64,000 nt of DNA from Gymnopus androsaceus JB14 (GCA_009733575.1 ML769439.1:219527-283526), one strand, 5' to 3'; numbered from the stretch's first letter, positions 46,786 through 59,225 are shown. Notes: generated by a model from the sequence alone, not told the origin. Numbers and translations: made by a program.

Positions 46786-47278
46786 AGAACAAGCGCCTAG
46801 GCCCTACAGAGCGCCCGAGCCAGCGCTTGTTGCTCCAGCAGTCTCCGTCGTCCGATCTATAGGTATACGAATTAACTAAGTACCTACATATGTATGAAAT
46901 TCGCACAAGTTATACATTTTTGACCTGCTTAACGGCCAAAAAAAATCCAATTGCGGTAGAAGGCTAAAAATACAGGACAATTCAAATAAGTTACGAAGTC
47001 GATAACATTTCAGCAAAAAAGAGTCATAAAAAAAGGAAACGAGCGATATATAAAATAGAACGAATGAAAGAAAGGACTCAAAACTACAGGTACAATTTAA
47101 AAGCAGACTCATTAGGTAGGTAGTAATACTTGTAATACAAGGGTGGGTATACGACGAATAAACGCTATAGCGTCAATTAGTTCTTCGTGGTGTTGATTTG
47201 CTACATGTCTACAGTGTCAGTATAGAGGCGGAAGACCAACGCTCGTACACCGCCAGCAACCCGCAAGTCGAAGCGACA
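46786..47278. other. Intergenic, AT-rich
   Basis: The 5' flank of the F-box/LRR gene and 3' flank of the zinc-finger gene. A-rich between 46930 and 47100; no gene seen. Confidence 0.4.
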
Positions 47279-50157
47279 TTACACTCTCGCAACTTTCCCG
47301 CTCCCTCCCTTCTCCAATACCTGCGAAGCGAGTCGCTTAAACGAGGGACGAGAGGAGCGGCGAGGAGCCGGGCCTGACGCCTCTCCGGTTCCAGATGATG
47401 TCGACGATTCTTCCTCTCCTGAAGTAAACGAAGTACTTTCAGGTGTGTGACTGAGGCGGTTTTCGGTACCAGTATCGGCGTCAGAAGATGTAGATGGAGC
47501 AGAGAGCATTTGCGGTATCGCAGGCGAAGAAGACATGGAGCTTGACGTTGACGGGGACGGGGAGGACGCAGCTCCTCCTGCCCCTCCTGAGCTATCATTC
47601 CCACTCATCGTCGGCTTATTCCTCCTCATCATCTTGCCCTGCATACTAAGATTGACCGGCGCCTTTCGCGCGCGGTCAAGTACTGCAGCTTCGTAACTTC
47701 GGAGATCTTCAGCATTACCGTGGACCGTCATCCCAGTACCACCATGTTGAGGTGGTGGTGGTTGTGACGGTAACCCAGGTTGAAGAGGATAGTGCTGGGA
47801 TAGTGAGGGATGATGTCCAGGATTTTGTGAACCAGAAATGAGTTGTGGTGGGTATCCCGCACCCCCGAGATTATACGCTCCATTGAAACCCACGAAACCA
47901 CCTCCTACACTGTACCCAAACCTGTCCTCATCGTTGAACGCAGGAGGCGTCTTCACCGAGGGGAGGGAGGACACACGGGGCCGACGATAGCCTGGGTTTA
48001 CGCCCGCTACGGTTTCGGTGCCATTACCATTGCCACTCGGAGGTGAATGACTCTGAGGTGGTGCAGCCAATGGCAAAAGTATTCCATGTCCGTGTTCACT
48101 GATATCTATACCGTGCATCCTAGGAGACTGAGCCCCTCCAGGCCCAGGTGTCCGCATGTAAGCTTTCCAAAACTCACGCAGCTCGCGAGTTTCTATGTCT
48201 CTCGTTGGAGTGCCAACAGCACCATGAGTGGGTGTTCCGATTCCCACCAAACCCATATCCATGTCGGTAGAATGTGAATTAGAATTATGAGGAGGATTAT
48301 TGTTATTAAGGTGTCGGCCATAGCCGTGTCCGGTATTTGGTTTTGCACGAGGAGTGGGAGGAAATTGATGCGGATGAGAATTTTGTTGTTGATTGGGGTG
48401 CGGAGAGGAAGATGTAGAGGGTGGTATTGGCGACGATCCGCTAGAACCGGAAATCGGATTCGTGTGCTCAGGCCCAACTAGTCCCATAGCTTGCTCCTCA
48501 CCCATAGGCATCGGCGTAGCATCCGGGTCGTTGGAGTTTCGTAGCAGACCTATTGATCCCAAATCGACAACGCCCCCATCGGCTAGATGTATCACTCCCT
48601 GCGGATGACCAGTATCGTCGCCATTAGGGTTCGGATGCTGGTGTCCATCCGCGGCCCCAAGATGACTGAAAAATTCAGCTCCATCGTTCGCTAACCCCGC
48701 TAGAACCGCTGGATCATCGAGAGACAAGAGGCCAAATGCTGATGAGAAACCAGCGTTGCCAGTACCAGTGTTTTCACCGCTGGGCCCTTGACTTTGGCTG
48801 TGTCCACTCTCGGATTGAGACCCCTGACTGGTACTAGGCCTACTAGAAGCAAACGAGCTCGAGGTCCCAGGCCTAGAAATATCACTTGTATCACTGGCAG
48901 TACCGGGTCTCGACCGATGTTCATAGTGAGGAGAGTCATACGAAGAAGATGAGGAAGAGTGTAAGGAGGTTGAAGAAGCTGCGTGCGGGTGAGCATGAGG
49001 ATGTTGTTGGTGAAAGACGTGCTGAGGTGGTTGTGGAGGTTGGAATGTAAATTGGTGGTCCTGAGAAAAACGCGAGCGTTCGGTTTAAAAAAACAAATAG
49101 AGGGTGGAATGCGAAACTCACTCTATAATCACCTCCTCCGACATTGAACGCAAATTGTCCTACTCCAGTATCGAAAGGAACCGGACTAGTCCCATGTGGA
49201 CTGTCATGCCAGCCATTAATCCACGGTTGTCCTGAAACGACAGGAAACGAGGGAAAAGACGCTCGACGTTGGAGATCTGCTTGTTGCTGTTGTTGATGTT
49301 GTTGTTGAACGCGATGATGATTTGCTATATACGAAATGGAATTGCTGGCAGGAGCGGATGGGGGAGGGTGTAACATTAAAGCTTCACCGTCTGCATATCC
49401 TCCTGCAGGAACGTCATAGAAGCCTCCAAATGTGGCTCTAGAGAAGGGAATGGGTGGGGGTACCGGAGGGGATGAGGATGAAGCTGAATTAGAATTAAGG
49501 ATGGAAGACGGGACTCTGGACGGATTATGTCCAGGTCCGATTGGCGCTGTCTGTCGATGAAATTTGACGAATGTACAGCGTATTTTGCGTTGAATGCATT
49601 TTGCTGCAGAATCGTCAGTAAAGTACGAACAAAGAAGAAAACAAACCAAGTGGCTCACCACACGGATTAGAACCATCGCATGGGAGACTACTTTGTACAC
49701 ACTGGTCACAAGCTTGTTTGCTCGTAGTTGCCCTTGAGGCGTTTGCTCCGAATCCTTTTCTTCTTCCTGTAGGAGCATGACCTCTGGCGACACCGGCGGA
49801 ACCAGAGCCAGCGATATGACATTTATTGACATGTCTTGAGAGCAGATCCGAACGAGAAAATTGATCACCGCACTGCTGGCATTTGTATGGTCTATCTCCA
49901 GTGTCTGGAGCCAAAGGTTAATGGAAAGCAGTAAAGATTGGCGACAGACTCACGAGACCGCTGCAAATGGAGGTTAGCAAGAAGATAAGAGGATTGCGCC
50001 GCGCGCTTACCATATGCCTCACGACATGCTGGGGCCTAGTAAATGTCGCCGAACAAACGGGACATTTGTGGTCTCCACCCATATTACCGGACCTAAGACT
50101 CCAAGTTCGTATGTTGTTGTGGAGTTTTTGTGGATCTGGAGCGGAGCGGAGTGGCAT
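47279..50157 (-). CDS. Transcription factor with two C2H2 fingers plus a Zn(II)2Cys6 cluster, 887 aa
   Basis: Minus-strand exons 50157-50011, 49960-49954 (7 nt), 49904-49659, 49603-49122, 49060-47279; phases close to 887 aa. Finger 1: CPVCSATFTRPQHVVRHM followed by RSH, its last His made across the 7-nt exon; linker TGDRPYKC; finger 2: CQQCGDQFSRSDLLSRHVNKCH. After about 30 residues comes CDQC-x6-C-x5-CAKC-x6-C, a complete binuclear zinc cluster, split by an intron. The remaining 650 aa are Ser/Gly/Pro/Gln-rich (including a QQQHQQQQQ run), typical of a disordered activation region. C2H2+Zn2Cys6 regulators of this order are known from ascomycete melanin regulators of the Cmr1/Pig1 type; whether this is an orthologue cannot be told. 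Start set at MPLRSAPDPQ; an intron-like stretch precedes it. Confidence 0.88.
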
Positions 50158-51812
50158 TACTATAGTAAACTTTGGAAAGGGGTAGTAATCTAGGTACCTT
50201 GTAGCAGTCTTCAGTTGTTGCAACCGTTTAGTATACGAGCTTGCCGTGTATTGCTCGTTCTCGGTGGCCGTCGGAAGGCCTTAGTGGTCAGTGGTCAAGC
50301 GTTGTTGGAACGTTCATCTTTTCAAATCGAAAAGAGACCCCGAAAACGGAAATGTATACGTCACTTTTTCACACACTCACAATTAATCTCGGACCGGGTC
50401 CGAGCATACATGTCGTCATTAATTTCACACCTTTAAGCTTGCTTCCTCCCTGACTGCCGTGATTCGATTCCAGTCAATGGAGGAAGATACCTTCATTCAG
50501 CTATTTTCTCCAGAGTCTAAGTATAACCCAAGTTTTGAGCGTGTCCGATGACATAGCAAGCAGCTGAACATGGAAACTGCACTGTGAGTGTGCAATACAT
50601 TTAGTAAACCCTGTAAGCTAGGCGCTCTGGATACTCTAGCAGACGACGCGCAGAGATTGCAGAATGTCACCACTGCCTCGGAGACCTAGTACATCTATAC
50701 AAACTGGAATGAAAGCACCCATTCACGGACTTCCCCCAGGACGTTTTAGGTCACTTCCGACGTGTAGATGGCGAGTGTGAGTCTGTTAACTCTACAGGAA
50801 ACAATTGGCGAGTAAATGGCATAGGTAAGCTTACCCGACGTTTCCACTCTCCCTCAAACGTTGTGGCCTACAGTGGCTCGATTTCGGATGAAGACCATTA
50901 CAGATTTTTCTGATGGCGCTCTGTGACCTTAATGACTGGCTCTAGATGTTCCCCGAACTACAGTATGCGCTCGGCCCTCATTGAGGTACGTACGACTTAC
51001 TGTTTGCAATCACTTATCTCGATGTAGACCTTAAATTCACCGAACCTTGCCCATTGTCGAATGCACTGGCTTGCAGTGTGTAACCTTTCGGCGTGCCTCT
51101 TAGATTCTCGGGAGTTTCTTAATCGTAGATATTTCGGATAAAGCTATACTCCAAGAACCTTTCATCTTGATATGGCAATATGCCTCGAGCGGCCATGTTT
51201 TCAATACTGGACAAGATCACTAGTTCGGCACTAGTCCGTCACCTGCCAATAAAACTATGATTATAAGGGCACTCATTTTCCTCCATCTCTCTGCACCGTC
51301 CTCACTCGTAGTTGATCCATCTCAAACTTCAAAAATTCAGCTCCGACTCATTGTTCTCGTTTGCACGGAAGGTTTGTAAATTTCTATTGACATGAATATG
51401 CAGAGCTCGAAACTACGGTGAAAGTATGTTTTGTAGACGCGTTCAACTGATGTGCCTCAGTAAACATTATCCATTGGCATACCCCACATACAAGTTCGAA
51501 GCAGCCCGAGAATCACAGATTTGCTATGCGATCTGGCTTCCAGACTGGCGGTGAGTGACTGGGCTCTACTCTAGTTGCCTATCAATTCACCGCATCAGAC
51601 TGACATCTCCGAAATTATTTTAGAAATTTTCATTCACTGGTCGTGTAGGGGCGGCTCATAGGCGGCCTATGAGCTTGCCTTTTTCCCTTAGATCTTCAAG
51701 CTATTCATGTCAAGATAAGTTTCCATCTAGTCGATATCGCTTGGGAGTCAAAATACTTTTGATTAAATAAAACAAAGCGAAAGGGTATTGTAAGCTTTGA
51801 TTAAGTCTACAT
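50158..51812. other. Long intergenic region, no gene supported
   Basis: The promoter of the zinc-finger gene, then about 1.4 kb with several splice-like words but no continuous coding signal. It may hold a fully decayed gene; nothing nameable. Confidence 0.3.
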
Positions 51813-52773
51813 TCATAAGGAGAATTCTTGTTTAATGACTTCCACGAAGTTAACATCGACAAACGGCCGCTTATCCATAAGCTTCCATCCAGAATGACCT
51901 CGATTGTTAAGATCATAATGGCTCAGGCGATCCCGCAACCCCATGAGCCGCAAAACGGTGGAAAGACCGAGTTTCTCAACATCGCTTTCGGTGAATGACT
52001 TTGCGCGTCGAAGAATCTCGTTGAATAGGGGTGCAAACCAAAGCTGTATGTCGTATCTCCTTGCGATAACAACCTTATCAACTGGATCGATGTCCGGTAG
52101 GGCTGCCATCTTCGAGATGGCGTGTGCCCGGACTGCACCCATACACCATTTGTCTGCAAGCTTGAGGACCGAAGTCCATTGAGAAAACGATAACTTCTCA
52201 GCAGTTGCGTTAAATCTCTTTCTGTTCGAGGAAAAGCGGATTGAATATCAATCATTCAAGGACACTTATAGCAAGTACTCACGGAGGACAGAGTACTCTC
52301 AAAAGTTGTCGAAAATCATCTTCCAACACCCCTTCGAGGTGAATGGGATTTCCTTTCAATAGACCCTCTCCGTCAGAAGGTATAGGGAGCTCCACCATCC
52401 CTTGGAAGACTTCGGATTCTACAGCAAGAAAATGGATCGGTATCTGGAAGAGACACTCTTCTACCTGCAAAATGATCATGGCAGGATGTATCTTTCCGCA
52501 GGTAAATTGTCTCACCAAAAAAATCCTACATTCGTAGTAATATGAGCTATCCTGCGTCAAAACTAATTTTAGGGGCAACTTTTTGGATAAAGTCGGCGAA
52601 GAAGGGATGTCGGGCACAAGCGTTGCTGGACTGCTTGAACCGTCGTTGGTATCGCAGGGGATCGCAGACTCGGGCTCGTAATCAGGCTTCTGTGGAAAAT
52701 GAATTTGTACTAAGGATTGCGTTTATTGTAACTAGATCGTTGGACTGACCTCCCGATCGGATTCAGTGGACAT
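51813..52773 (-). CDS. BTB/POZ domain protein
   Basis: Minus strand. Exon 1 (52773 to about 52750) MSTESDRE; then PDYEPESAIPCDTNDGSSSP. The BTB core is CLFQIPIHFLAVESEVFQGM (the 'HR..L...S.vF' region) with DDFRQLLRVLCPP. After a short intron at about 52282-52229 come FSQWTSVLKLADKWCMGAV (the 'L.LA.KW' helix after BTB), DPVDKVVIARRYDIQLWFAP and EKLGLSTVLRLMGLRD. This is the standard layout of basidiomycete BTB proteins of about 280-300 aa. Likely a protein-binding adaptor; the partner is unknown. Same broad family as the partial gene at the left edge of the window. No lesions seen. Confidence 0.82.
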
Positions 52774-52893
52774 CTTTCGGTGAAAAAAGAGTGATGGGGT
52801 TAAGAAAGAAACAAAATGGAGGCACGCCGATGCTTTAAGTTCATGACCACGGCACATGTTTGCCTTGAGGATGGCATATCAATTAGTTACAGC

Positions 52894-53760
52894 CACACTG
52901 CCAATGATAATACTTCAGCCAGGCTGAAGTACTGTGAGAAATGAATTATTTCAGTGCATAAGATAAATGTACTTTTTCATACAAGTATATAAAATAAATA
53001 TTTCAATGAACTTATGAAGGAATTACATTTAGACCCTCTGAATTTTGAATTTTAAACAGACTTCCGAAAGAGCGCTTTTCAATTGAGCTCTAAAAACAAC
53101 AGTTTCGATGCGGACTGAATACTTTTGCTTCACAATAAGAGTGAAAGCAACTATTTCAAAGAAGCTTTTAGCTGGTTCCCGAAAGACAATACTTCGATTC
53201 TCGGGCTGATCCGGGCCGAAGGCAAAATTTCAGTGGAAAATTGAATTATTCTCCAAAACAATTACTTTCTTATTGTGAGAGCAGGGCTTTCAAGTCCACA
53301 TTAAATCTATTGTTTCCAGAGTCTGATTGAAAGCTTCTCTTTTGCACATCTACAGTGACGGCAACTATTGATGCACACCCCCAAATCAGGAAGGTGGGCG
53401 CTTAAGCGTTGTTCTTCAGCGTACTGCTCAAAAGAATCATGATTTTTGAGATTATGAGTACTGCGTAATGCTTAATAGGTGTGATTTTCATGCGAGGAAG
53501 TCCAACGGGCTTTTTTTTAATGAGACATGGGGGTTCAAAGCACTTAAGCACCCATCGGCCCGATTTGGGGTGTGCATCAATAGTTGCCATCACTGTATGT
53601 AAAGTTCTCACTTCAGAATGTTGGAATTCAATTTATTCATTGCTCTATTAAAATATACGACTTTTACATTTTTCTGAAAAAGTACACTTTGTATAGGGAT
53701 TGAAATAATTTATTTCCCGTTATGCTTCAGCCAAGCAGAAGCATAATTATTGGTGGTGTG
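52894..53760 (+). mobile_element. Inverted-repeat DNA element carrying a nested MITE
   Basis: Imperfect terminal inverted repeats of about 60 bp (left CACACTGCCAATGATAATAC and GCTGAAGTACTGTGAGAAAT; right is the reverse complement with about one change in five). AGC stands immediately outside both ends (52891-52893 and 53761-53763), a possible 3-bp target duplication. No transposase inside. Removing the nested MITE leaves about 620 bp. Confidence 0.65.
53353..53595 (+). mobile_element. Tc1/mariner-like MITE, nested
   Basis: 243 bp, flanked by TA (53351-53352 and 53596-53597). Terminal inverted repeats of about 55 bp: CAGTGACGGCAACTATTGAT on the left, CAGTGATGGCAACTATTGAT on the right read in reverse, continuing GCACACCCC. 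The CAGTG ends and TA duplication point to the IS630-Tc1-mariner superfamily. Confidence 0.85.
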
Positions 53761-54138
53761 AGCAGTACAGAGATTGTGATTTTGATATATTGAGCTTGCT
53801 GAGTTTTGGCTGAGCTACTAGTAAGTCGTAGATGGGTGTCCTAATTAGCACGCTGGCGGAACTTTTGTTTCGAGCTATTCACATCAGGATGTATTCCACT
53901 ACACTTCTGACACCTCCTTGGAATGAGAATAAGCCTCAAGAAATGAGTTTCAGTCTCAAAAAAGCTTTGTCCAAACTCACTGAAAGCACAGGATTAGTGT
54001 TTCTGAGGCTTGGCATGGCATGATGTGGCATGTCATTATTGTTGTTTGCATAATAGTTGGCCAATCCAATCTCACGGTTAAATTCTGCCAAATTGCGGTC
54101 AAAAGTATTTGAACAATTGCTCAAGCGGTACTGCACCC
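53761..54138. other. Spacer between elements, no gene seen
   Basis: No supportable feature. The words CAAGAAATGAGTTTCAGTCTC and CACTGAAAGC near 53940-53990 are weakly symmetrical. Confidence 0.3.
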
Positions 54139-54366
54139 AATCCTTCAATTTTAAGTGCAAAATGCACTGATTCATATTGTGCAGGGCACTATATAAATTG
54201 ATTTAGCATTGTCTCAAATAATTATATCCTTACTTCATGCAAGTCTTCTGAGCTCCTGAGTTTTTTAACACTGCATCTACATGTCTTATGTACCTCAAAA
54301 ATACTTATAAATGTTCCTTCACATGTCCTGCAGGGCACCCGGTAAAAAATCTGTTGCTGAAGGGAG
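54139..54366 (+). repeat. Left arm of a 220-bp inverted repeat bracketing the retrotransposon nest
   Basis: Strong reverse-complement match to 63375-63592. Shared text includes AAGTGCAAAATGCACTGATT, CTTCATGCAAGTCTTCTGAG, CTCCTGAGTTTTTTAACAC and TTCACATGTCCTGCAGGGCA. Identity roughly 85-90 percent by eye. Confidence 0.88.
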
Positions 54367-55280
54367 TTGCAATGGTGGTATGGAATGCACATCAGATGGA
54401 CATGGCAATGTTGTAGTCTATCCTTGAGGTATTGGGACGAACCGCCCGCTGAATCAGATTACTAATCATTGAGCTGAATAATCAGTCTGCTGCCCAAAAA
54501 AACAGCAGGAGCTATGTTCATTGCTTGCATCTGTTGAAGGTGAGACCAAATGGTGAAATCACATTACTAACCAAGTGGAGTGAAACAGTTGTGAGAGAGT
54601 TTAGTATTGTCTGAGAGGACAGTAAAGCAGTAGTATGCAGAGCAATGGGGACTACAGGTAAACTACTACAGCTTATATACTAAATGTCTGTAAAACTATA
54701 CAGTACCCTAAATCTAATAATAGGTACAGTATTGGTAAGTATACATGCGTACAATGGTCCCTACAATGTGATGTATGTATATACATCAGCAGTTGATATC
54801 ATAGCTATAATCACATGTATGTAATTAGCAAATGACAACAATCAAATGATATCAATACATAGGAATGTGATTTTGGTGATCAGTGAGCCAATGTTGAATA
54901 TCACGGTATAAAGTACCTGATCATGTGTCTATGATCGTGAGTGTATCTTTCAACACTCACCCTTGCTAAGATCAATGGATTGGTGAGGATAAGGTTTAAG
55001 GGATCTTTAGATGAAAAGAAAAGAAAATCTATGTAAAAAGGGGCAACGGGAGCTCTAAGGCCAAATCTACTGAGTATGTAGCAAAAGCCGGTCCTGCTAT
55101 CAAATCCAATGCCATTAAAGGCACATGTAGTTTAGAGGATAGAGACTTCTGTGCTTTGCTACCATAACTCTACATTGAAGGAACATGAAGTCCAAGGACG
55201 GAGAAGCAGTTCATGGAGGCTGGATCCAAGACCAAACATGAGCCTGGCCTTTGGTGATGTTGCCTGCTACATGTTCTTGA
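54367..55280. other. Non-coding flank of the copia element
   Basis: AT-rich, no gene. It should contain the 3' LTR of the minus-strand copia element, but I could not delimit one or find a matching partner near 62530-63370. Confidence 0.35.
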
Positions 55281-56069
55281 CTACTTTGAGCTTGAGGAGC
55301 TCAATGATTTCACTGCCTGGTCATCTAAAGTTCCTGGATCAGGGGTATGGACTTTGTGGAATATTAATTTCCTGAAGGGTTTATTTTTTTCAAAGTTAAT
55401 ACCCAAAAGATCCTTAAACTTTGTGAATTTAACAAGTGCAAGATTTTTCATTAGAATATCTGCAATGTTATCTTCAGTGTGAGCATAAAATAGTTTGACT
55501 TCATTCAGTTCAACTCTTTTCCATATGTAATGGAAGTGTATATCAATATGTTTGGTTCTTCTCTCTTGAATTGGATTTGAGGTGAGAAAGATGGAATCTT
55601 GATTGTCACCCAGTAAAGGTAAAGATTGAATTGAAATTTCAATCTCATTGAATAGAGATCGGAGCCACATGAGTTGTTGACATGAGTCAGACAGTGCCAT
55701 ATATTCAGCCTCAGTGGAAGAAAGCGCAATGGTCTTCTGTTTATGGGAAACCCAAGATATTGGACCATTGGCTAATTGGATGATCATCCCTGTATGGGAT
55801 TTTTGATCATCAGGATCAGATGCCCAGTCAGAGTCGCAATAGGCTAAAAAGCCAGCATCTGAAAGACTGTCAAACACAAGTTCATAGTTCCTGGTATACA
55901 AAAGATAGTGTAGGATATGAAGTGATTTGGTGTAATGGTCTTTACTTGGATTTGCAGAGTATTGACTTAATTTGATAACCGCAAAAGCAATATCAGGGCA
56001 TATGCCTAGCATGAGGTACAATAATGATCCTATGATGCTTTGGAAGCATTGTTTGCAGATGGTGTCCAA
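55281..56069 (-). pseudogene. Copia RNase H and C-terminal region
   Basis: Contains IIGSLLYLMLGICPDIAFAV, the RNase H signatures AYCDSDWASDPDDQKSHTG, ALSSTEAEYMALSD, and TKHIDIHFHYIWKRVE, ending with the usual KFKDLLGI tail. RNase H degrades the RNA strand during reverse transcription. The 262-codon frame is open by itself but is cut off from the reverse transcriptase by a stop and frame shift at about 56069-56117. Confidence 0.9.
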
Positions 56070-56116
56070 GAAGAAGGTAACGGGGTGTGAGCTTCTTTTG
56101 CTTTATCCATGCAAAA

Positions 56117-56640
56117 TCAGCAAATGATTTTGATAAGGTAATCCCTTTGGTCAAGAATCAATTTTCGCTTTTTGCGATCACAAGTTATGCGCATGCCAAG
56201 GAACTCTTTTGGTTCACCTAGATCACGGCAGTCCCATATTTTCATAATTTTTTTTTTCTTCTTTAGGACTAAATTTTTATCAGAACCCATGAACAATGCA
56301 TCATCAACATATACAATGGCAATTATGGTCTTGCCTTTATCTTTGAAGACATATACACTGGCATCTGAATTACAGTGCTTAAATCCTAGTTTTCCCATAG
56401 AGGCAGTGCACTCTTTCCACCAGGATAAGCCTGACTGTTTCAGACCGTAAAGCAATCGGTGTAACCTCCAAACCTTCATTTTGTCCTTAACAAAGCCTTT
56501 GGGTTGTTCCATGTAGATTTCTTCATCTAGCTTGCCATAAAGATAAGCCTGTTTAATGTCAAAAGCCTGGATTTCCCAGTCTTCTAAAGTGGCTAAAGCT
56601 AGGAGTGTTCTACATATTTCAAATCACACAACACGCAAAA
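56117..56640 (-). pseudogene. Copia reverse transcriptase fragment
   Basis: MEQPKGFVKDKMKVWRLHRL, LYGLKQSGLSWWKE and the catalytic YVDDALFMG in IIAIVYVDDALF, followed by LGEPKEFLGMRI. The upstream part (to about 56700) is recognisable in pieces (AYLYGKLDEEI) but with stops. Polymerase of the decayed element. Confidence 0.9.
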
Positions 56641-57622
56641 ACAACTCGTTATAGTCTATCCCTTGAACTTGTAAAAATCCTTTAGCGACGAGTCGGGCTT
56701 TGTATCACCCATCTCTCTTCTTATTAAAAACCCATCAACATTTAATAGGTTTACAACCAGGAGGTAATTTCACAACCTCAAAAACATTCCATTGTTTTAA
56801 TCCATCAATTTCATCCATGTAAGCTTGATCCCATTTATTGATTTCTTCCTGACTAATACCAGCATTTCAGTAATCTGATCATTGTGACCATGAGTCAGGG
56901 ATATTATTCAAGTAATTTTGAATGTCAAACTTGGCAAGGGAGCTTGAATAGGGAATTGAATGAGCAAGCAAGAAGTTTTGTAATTTTACTCCCCTTTCCT
57001 TAATCATTGATATGATATCCGCTTCAGATTCAGGTTCCATGTCATCATCATTTGATGTTGATACAGGCTCATCTTTGTCCAAATCAGGACTAGGAGAGCA
57101 TGGTCTGTTTGAAGGACTAGCCTGAGGTTGTGCGGGATCATTTAATGGTAAAGGAATATTGCGAGCTTTGCCAGTTTGGTGTCGCCATCCAGCACTAGTT
57201 CCAGGAGTAGGAACCATGCCAGGTTGGGTAGGGAGTTTACGTTCTCTCACAGGATTTTGTCATTTCCATTCCAGAATATACTCAGGTCTATGACTGAAAG
57301 GATCAGAACAAGGAGGTGTAGGTGGACGGCAATTATCCTGTGGAGGTGGACTTATTGATGGAGATCAAGGTGGTTGATGAGGTGGGAGACCATCATCAGA
57401 AGAATTGTCATTGTCAAATTCACCAGGCAGATCTGGTGGATGATTTGTATTCCTATCTCAAGTCAAAAATGGTATTTGATCTGGATCAAAGAGATCAAGA
57501 TCATCAGCTGGTGTGTCTGCATCACCATCTGAAGGTCATGAAGAGCCGGATCTATTATAAGGGTTAGACTGGACAGGTTTGTTGGGTTTTTCTCCTTCAC
57601 CAGTGTAAATGGTGTTGTTGGT

Positions 57623-58540
57623 TCACATGGATATATATCCTTTGCTTCCTTGGTCATATCCAATAAAAATCATAGCCTCGGAGTGTGCAGATTGTTTATG
57701 TTTACATTGTCCTTTCGGGATAAAAATGTAAGCACCAGAACCAAATGTTCTAAAATAGGAAACATCTGGTTTCTTCCAAGTAAAGATTTCAGTTGGAGTC
57801 TTCCAGTTCAATCAATGCATTGGTGTGCGGTTAGACACATGCATTGCAGTAAAATATGAAAATTCCCACCAGGACTCCAGATAGCAAGCGTGATGACGCA
57901 TTGATTCTGATTTGTCCATAAGTGTGTGATTGATGCATTCTGCGTGACCATTTTGTTGATGAACATGAGGTTCAGATTTCTGGACCTCAATACCTTCAGC
58001 CTTGAGAAATATTTCCATGATTTCATTTAGAAATTCTCCCCCTCAATCTATGCATATCTTCTTGATCTTACAACCAGTTTGCTTTTCAGCCAAAGATTTG
58101 TAATCTTTAAAGGCTTGAAATGCATCAGATTTTTGTTGCAATTTGATTGAGACAGCGTACAAAGAACAATCATCCAATAATGTAATCACATATTTAAATT
58201 TATGATGCAATAAAGTTGGTAATTCATTTAGATCCATGTGAATGAGATCTAGGATGTGTTCTGCTTGCTTGTTTGAAAGGGGGTAAGATTGCTGCAGGAC
58301 TTTGCCAAGAGTGCAACCTTTACATGGATTTTTCTCAGTGGAAATAGGTATTTGCTTCGGAAGACCTTGTACATGCTTAGGAGCATTGCATAAAACATCA
58401 TTTCCAGGATGACCAAAATGGTTATGCCATGTGTTGTAATCTATTGAAGTCATTGAGACCATTTCATGCTCTGGATTTAATATATCTGAGCAGAGCCAAT
58501 GAAGGCTATCACCAATAGAATTGGGATTGCAGGTCATTAT
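57623..58540 (-). pseudogene. Copia GAG-pre-integrase and integrase core
   Basis: Zinc-binding region WHNHFGHPGNDVL ... NPCKGCTLGK, then core residues: Asp in LIHMDLNELP, Asp in IKKICID followed (after a stop near 58042) by GGEFLNEIMEIF, and NGHAECINHTL with the third acidic residue. Continues WKTPTEIFTWKKPDVSYFR. Integrase inserts the cDNA; the stop and missing segments make it inactive. Confidence 0.88.
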
Positions 58541-58832
58541 GATCTTTCAATCAGACTTTGTACAAATCTGATGTCTATCCTCATTTATGACTGTATAACA
58601 GCCTTGTCAGTTCAATTGACTGATTGAGAGTAAGCAGTGTGGGCAGTGTGGTTGGTATCACAAATCCTTTACTCACCTGCTATGGATTTGGAGGTTGGCA
58701 AAAAAGGTTAAGCTGAGTGTGTAGAAAGAGAACTGCTTGTGTGAAGATAATGAAGATGTTATTGAGTCTGAGATCTCTGAGCTCAGACCAGTCTACTTAT
58801 ATACAAAGGGACTGGGACCCCAGTCACTACTA

Positions 58833-59225
58833 CTGTACCATTTCGATCGAGTGTTCATCCAGGATGATGCATGATGCATTGACACCACCAGTTCATTGGT
58901 TCATTGACCTCAATGATGCATGATGGAGAAAAATTTGAGTTCAGTTCACCACAAATTTAGTGCTTGTCCAGAGCCCAATATACTTGAAATAGTTTGTTGT
59001 GAGCTGAGGAAACAATAATAGCTAATTGTACAGCATTTTTTGATAGCCAATGCAGCTGTACATGGGGAAAAAAACAGCCACGAACGGAAAATTTATTATC
59101 TAGGTAGAAAAATGATGGATTTGATATTAGTTCAGAGGCACATATGATGCATGACGAATTTGGATTTTAGTTCAGTTCAGAGATGCCCATGACGCATGAC
59201 TGAACGCTCGATCAAAATGGTACAG
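58833..59225 (+). mobile_element. MITE with TA target duplication, same end type as 25122-25476
   Basis: 393 bp, TA at 58831-58832 and 59226-59227. Inverted ends CTGTACCATTTCGATCGAGT / CTGTACCATTTTGATCGAGC. Both ends carry the core CTGYACCATTTYGATC seen in the other MITE, while the interiors differ (here GATGCATGA and TTCAGTTCA words recur). Confidence 0.75.

Noticed and set aside
47209..47604. Alternative frame with Arg/Gln-rich protein
   Set aside because: Overlaps the last exon of the C2H2/Zn2Cys6 gene in another frame; low-complexity codons produce it.
53402..53611. 69-codon minus-strand ORF
   Set aside because: Lies within the Tc1-like MITE and includes its inverted repeat; not a transposase.
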